A stretch of DNA of 8,995 nt, from assembly GCA_024278285.1 (NCBI GenBank), contig JAJRTM010000107.1:1-8995 (forward strand), read 5' to 3'. The position numbers were made by a program, and so were the translations under genes. Position 1 is the stretch's first letter; each line of letters begins with the position of its first letter. Source of the DNA: Planctomycetota bacterium. Lineage in GTDB: Bacteria > Planctomycetota > Planctomycetia > Planctomycetales > Planctomycetaceae. The notes under the pieces are model-generated. The model saw nothing but the letters and a program-made list of their open reading frames with translations. It was not told where the DNA came from and searched no databases. Positions 5,650-8,995 of this stretch are shown in pieces.

Positions 5650-8600
5650 CTAAGATTCCTGATTCACTTTCGGTATAGGCTCTGGAATGACCACAAACTT
5701 ATCGAGATGGCCCTGAAAAACATGATCAACACGCCCGGATCGCTGCCCGGTTCGGTGATCTTTGATGACGCCCGAGGGGCCGAGTTCGTAAGTACGAATA
5801 ATTTTTGTGTGGTCTTCGCGTTGTGGTTCTTTACAGGCACAAACCCGAGCTTTAAGTAACGGTAAAAAACGTTCATGAATTGTTGCCCGGTCGCCATCGG
5901 TATGAATACGGATCGAAACAAATGTCGGGTTGTGCATCATACGGACATCCCAGTTCAGTTTCGGAATTAAACGTCCCTTTTCCGAACTGAGCGGTTGGAT
6001 ATCAACAACGACATCGTCAGCATCAATACCTTCTCGATCCCACTGATCGGTGATGACATCCACTTCCAGCAGTTCGCGATCTTTGTAGAGAGAATCTGTC
6101 TGAGAACCTCTGCGTTTAATTTCGTGCATTCCTGTTTCCTGATGCAGCAAAAGCGAGGCACCGATCCCGCTGATTTTTAGCACCAGGCTGTCTTCATCAG
6201 GTTTTTCAAACTTCTGATCTGCGATCACCTCAAAAGAAAGATGATACCGCTGTGACAGTTTTTCATACATCCGGGCAAGCGATAGCATTCCATGAGCAGG
6301 TTCGCCACGCTGGCTCAACAATTTAATGGAAACAAAAACGTCATTTCGAACAGTTTCCGTTTCGTTGCTGGCAAGATGTTCGAGGATTTTCGTGCGCAAA
6401 TTCAGATGGATAATTTCTTCTTTACTGACTTGTTCATCAGACAGATAGCTGGCACTTTCCTGAAGCCATTCCAATTGTTTTAACGTTTCTTCAATCTGTC
6501 GAATTTCCTCAGAAACCAGTTCTGCTTCCTCTCGGTTATCCCAAAACCCTGGGTTGGACGTTCGGCGAAGCAGCATCGATTTTCTTGCAGAGAGATGCGT
6601 ATTACTTTCAATCAGTACAGCGATACGATCTATAATTTCCTGTAACGCAATCGCTTCGTCAGACTGCGGGGCATCCGGTTGCTGGGCTGTTTCAGGCGGT
6701 TTCGTAATTTCAATCACCAGTTGCCTTTTCCCAGCAGAAATATTGATGACGGATTCGGCTGGGATTTTTCCCGCAGCCAATTTTCGAGCAACGGGCAACA
6801 GCACCAGTCGTTCAATGACACGTTTTAACGGACGCGCCCCAAAAGCCCTGGAATATCCTTCACGTACCAACAAGGGAAAAACAGCCTGGTCGATATTGAC
6901 AGCCAGTTTTCGTCCGATAACGCCAGGGCGTTTGAGAACGCGATCGACTTCCAGCCGGGCGATTTTTTCAGCGGTATTCTCGGAAAGAGGACGGAATAAA
7001 ACGATGCGGTCAATTCGATTCAGAAATTCTGGACGAAAAGTATGCCCCAATTCGCTGTGAATATGCGTTTCCAGATCATTATCGCCAGTCACAGAACTGG
7101 CGGGTTGCCCGAAACCAACAGAAGATGTCTTTGAAATTTTCGCGCCAACATTCGATGTCATAATGATAATCGACCTACGAAAATCGGCTGTTCTGCCTTG
7201 CCCATCTGTTAGCCGCCCTGCATCAAATATTTGCAAGCATAAGTCGAAGACATTGATGTTCGCCTTCTCGATTTCGTCCAGCAGAATAATTGAAAAAGGT
7301 TGTTTGCGAACAATAGAAGTAAGCATTCCCGGACGACCGTTTGAACCGTTGAGGCGTTCAAACGAATCGTAAGCGGCAAATTCACTCATATCTAAACGAG
7401 AAAGTCGATTGACATCGCCAAAGCAGTATTCAGCCAGCGCCTTCGCTAATTCTGTTTTCCCAACACCAGTCGGTCCCACAAATAAGTTAACGCCGAACGG
7501 TTTGTCCGGGTCTGTCAGACGTGCTTTGATGAGCGTGACCAGATCAATCGCTGCATTAACTGCTTCGGGCTGACCAATTACTTTTGATTCAAAAAATTTG
7601 CGAATCTCTTTCAAATCCAAAGAGACCTTATCATCCAGTAAATCGGTTGAAACTCCCGTTGCGTTTCCAATCGCCTGTAAAATATTGTGATCGCTGGGCA
7701 ACGTTGTTAAATCGGTATGCTGTTGCAAAACTTGCCGAAGTAAGCCGACGGTTTTTCCGGGGTTAACGGTGTCGGCCTGGGAAAATTCAGAAAGTTCAGC
7801 CAGACGGTCCACAAAAGTATCGGTTGGCTCTAAGTCATTTTCTTTCAAAACACTGAAGATAATTTCCCGCGTCACTTCATCATCAGCTGGCAACAAGGTC
7901 ATTGGAGAGAGCAAGCGCTTGAACGTTGGGTTTGCTACAAAATCTTCCTGCAATTGTCGTTCAGTTGTTTCACCCAGAATACGAACCTCTCCCCGTTCCA
8001 GAAACGGAGTAAGAGCCGAGGCGACATTGTTATCGGAAGATGATGATCTTCCCACCGTGTTAAGTTCGTGAATCGAAGGAACATAAAGGATGACACGTTT
8101 GGGGGCTGAGCAGGCCTTAATTAAATTCGTTAAACGTGTTTCCCATTCGCCAAGGTATCTGGTGTCTTGCAAAAATCCAGAAGGAGGGACTTGAACCAAA
8201 CACCAGGGAGGATCCGCCTGAGCCAGTTCATGAGCCAATTCGTTAACGATCGCCGTTTTGCCTGAACCCGATTCTCCCAAAAGAACGACTGATTGTGGCG
8301 GCTCCCCGGTTAACATTTCGATCAGTGTCGAAACAGAGTCTTCGGAATTCCAGGCATGAGGTACGTTTTCCAAGTTCTCCTTTTGAGTGATAACGGTGCC
8401 AAATCCTACCAGAACAGATTCGTCGTATTCTGTTTTAGCACACATTGTCACCCAGGCTTTCACATGCTTCACAGCGGGAGAATCGGGTAAAATTGCAAGT
8501 GCCTTGTTTAATACGGAAATCTTGGGAAGTTCAACTCCTTTGGGCCAGCTTTCGTGTTCTTCAAAATAACTGTTAAGCTTCCTGGCGACCTCGAAACGAA

Positions 8601-8995
8601 CGTCCGAATCGTCGTCAGAGGCAAGCACTTCAAAATAAAGTTGATGGAGATTGAATTGATCAAGCTTGTTTAGAATACGAACCGCTTCGAGACGCACTTC
8701 CCAAGAGACATCTTCGCACAGACATTGGTGAATAATCTGATGCGAAGAATCGAAATTCCCTACCGTGATCAGCGCATTCTGGCGTACAAACTGAGCTGGG
8801 TCATGCTGTACCATTTCCACCAGTAAATCGAGATGAGGTTTTGCGTTTTTCAAACCTCTTAAAGATAAAGACAATTGATGACGAACAGAGTTATCTTCAT
8901 GCTCACTGAATTTGCAGAGGCGTTTCACCAGAATTTCATCCGTAGAATCATTCAATTGAAGATCAATTGCGACTCGCACCAGAATGAGATTATCA
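5650..8995 (-). CDS. HEAT-repeat Clp-type double AAA+ ATPase fused to a GGQ-less RF2-like domain (5' partial)
   Basis: Residues are numbered from the GTG at 8979, but the frame stays open to the window edge, so the true start is probably outside. Residues 1-145 are helical HEAT-like repeats. AAA+ module 1 has Walker A GESGSGKT (235-242) and pore-loop Tyr275, but VPS (300-302) stands where the Walker B acids belong. Module 2 has Walker A GPTGVGKT (502-509), Walker B LLDE (566-569), sensor TSN (608-610), arginine finger Arg655 and sensor-2 GAR (714-716). No ClpB-type middle coiled coil is present. Residues 776-1109 resemble RF2: NPGFWDN (809-815), ETGMHEIKR (948-956) and IRTYELGPSGVIKDHRTG (1061-1078). 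GGQ is replaced by KGR (1001-1003) and SPF by GSQ (958-960). It is likely a cytoplasmic ATP-driven remodelling machine, perhaps ribosome-linked. The domain calls are firm; the function is inferred. Confidence 0.9.
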   Translation of the reverse strand, partial: DNLILVRVAIDLQLNDSTDEILVKRLCKFSEHEDNSVRHQLSLSLRGLKNAKPHLDLLVEMVQHDPAQFVRQNALITVGNFDSSHQIIHQCLCEDVSWEVRLEAVRILNKLDQFNLHQLYFEVLASDDDSDVRFEVARKLNSYFEEHESWPKGVELPKISVLNKALAILPDSPAVKHVKAWVTMCAKTEYDESVLVGFGTVITQKENLENVPHAWNSEDSVSTLIEMLTGEPPQSVVLLGESGSGKTAIVNELAHELAQADPPWCLVQVPPSGFLQDTRYLGEWETRLTNLIKACSAPKRVILYVPSIHELNTVGRSSSSDNNVASALTPFLERGEVRILGETTERQLQEDFVANPTFKRLLSPMTLLPADDEVTREIIFSVLKENDLEPTDTFVDRLAELSEFSQADTVNPGKTVGLLRQVLQQHTDLTTLPSDHNILQAIGNATGVSTDLLDDKVSLDLKEIRKFFESKVIGQPEAVNAAIDLVTLIKARLTDPDKPFGVNLFVGPTGVGKTELAKALAEYCFGDVNRLSRLDMSEFAAYDSFERLNGSNGRPGMLTSIVRKQPFSIILLDEIEKANINVFDLCLQIFDAGRLTDGQGRTADFRRSIIIMTSNVGAKISKTSSVGFGQPASSVTGDNDLETHIHSELGHTFRPEFLNRIDRIVLFRPLSENTAEKIARLEVDRVLKRPGVIGRKLAVNIDQAVFPLLVREGYSRAFGARPLKRVIERLVLLPVARKLAAGKIPAESVINISAGKRQLVIEITKPPETAQQPDAPQSDEAIALQEIIDRIAVLIESNTHLSARKSMLLRRTSNPGFWDNREEAELVSEEIRQIEETLKQLEWLQESASYLSDEQVSKEEIIHLNLRTKILEHLASNETETVRNDVFVSIKLLSQRGEPAHGMLSLARMYEKLSQRYHLSFEVIADQKFEKPDEDSLVLKISGIGASLLLHQETGMHEIKRRGSQTDSLYKDRELLEVDVITDQWDREGIDADDVVVDIQPLSSEKGRLIPKLNWDVRMMHNPTFVSIRIHTDGDRATIHERFLPLLKARVCACKEPQREDHTKIIRTYELGPSGVIKDHRTGQRSGRVDHVFQGHLDKFVVIPEPIPKVNQES

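Noticed and set aside
5488..5859. 123-codon plus-strand frame overlapping the peroxiredoxin end
   Set aside because: It runs through the terminator and antisense to the AAA+ gene, and its product matches nothing.
5650..6654. Separate prfB gene with a programmed frameshift
   Set aside because: The RF2-like part is in the same uninterrupted frame as the ATPase, with no stop, no frameshift signal and no GGQ, so it is a fusion and not the housekeeping RF2.
6554..7060. 168-codon plus-strand open frame inside the AAA+ gene
   Set aside because: It is antisense to the strongly conserved D2 module. Its Ser/Arg-rich translation is typical of a shadow frame.
8977..8979. GTG at 8979 as the true start of the AAA+ gene
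   Set aside because: The frame continues open to the window edge and no Shine-Dalgarno is seen just upstream. It more likely encodes an internal Val of a HEAT repeat.

Overview
The window looks like chromosomal DNA from a member of the Planctomycetota, probably of the Gimesia/Rubinisphaera type. This is an inference from three things: the gene mix (a secreted BNR sialidase-like protein, a DUF4062 protein, and a Clp-type ATPase with HEAT repeats and a release-factor-like tail), moderate GC content, and abundant intergenic palindromic repeats of a style I associate with that phylum. There are no tRNA, rRNA or CRISPR features.

Layout. Positions 1-310 are non-coding and hold a pair of inverted two-hairpin repeats plus two further hairpins. 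A DUF4062 protein gene follows (311-1528, +). A second repeat cluster lies at 1529-1868. A secreted BNR/Asp-box protein gene runs 1869-3320 (-). A roughly 600-base gap (3321-3921) holds a MITE-like element with 19-bp terminal inverted repeats and nested palindromes. Its right end touches the last codons of a patatin-like phospholipase gene (3922-4824, -). That gene is divergent from a 2-Cys peroxiredoxin gene (5049-5591, +). The peroxiredoxin gene converges, through a bidirectional terminator (5608-5644), on a very long gene (5650 to beyond 8995, -).

The long gene is the most interesting item. Its product has an N-terminal HEAT-repeat-like region, two Clp/Hsp100-type AAA+ modules, and a C-terminal region that aligns over most of its length with peptide chain release factor 2 (RF2). 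The RF2-like part lacks both the catalytic GGQ (KGR in an ungapped alignment) and the stop-codon-reading SPF (GSQ). The first ATPase has lost its Walker B acids, and the second lacks the usual aromatic pore loop. This suggests a ribosome- or translation-linked AAA+ machine that does not act as a release factor. That role is inferred, not shown.

The other genes show no clear functional link to it. The peroxiredoxin gene and the AAA+ gene share only a terminator, and the patatin and peroxiredoxin genes share only a divergent promoter region. The DUF4062 gene, a family often found in NTPase-based conflict systems, sits between clusters of palindromic repeats and may be accessory DNA.
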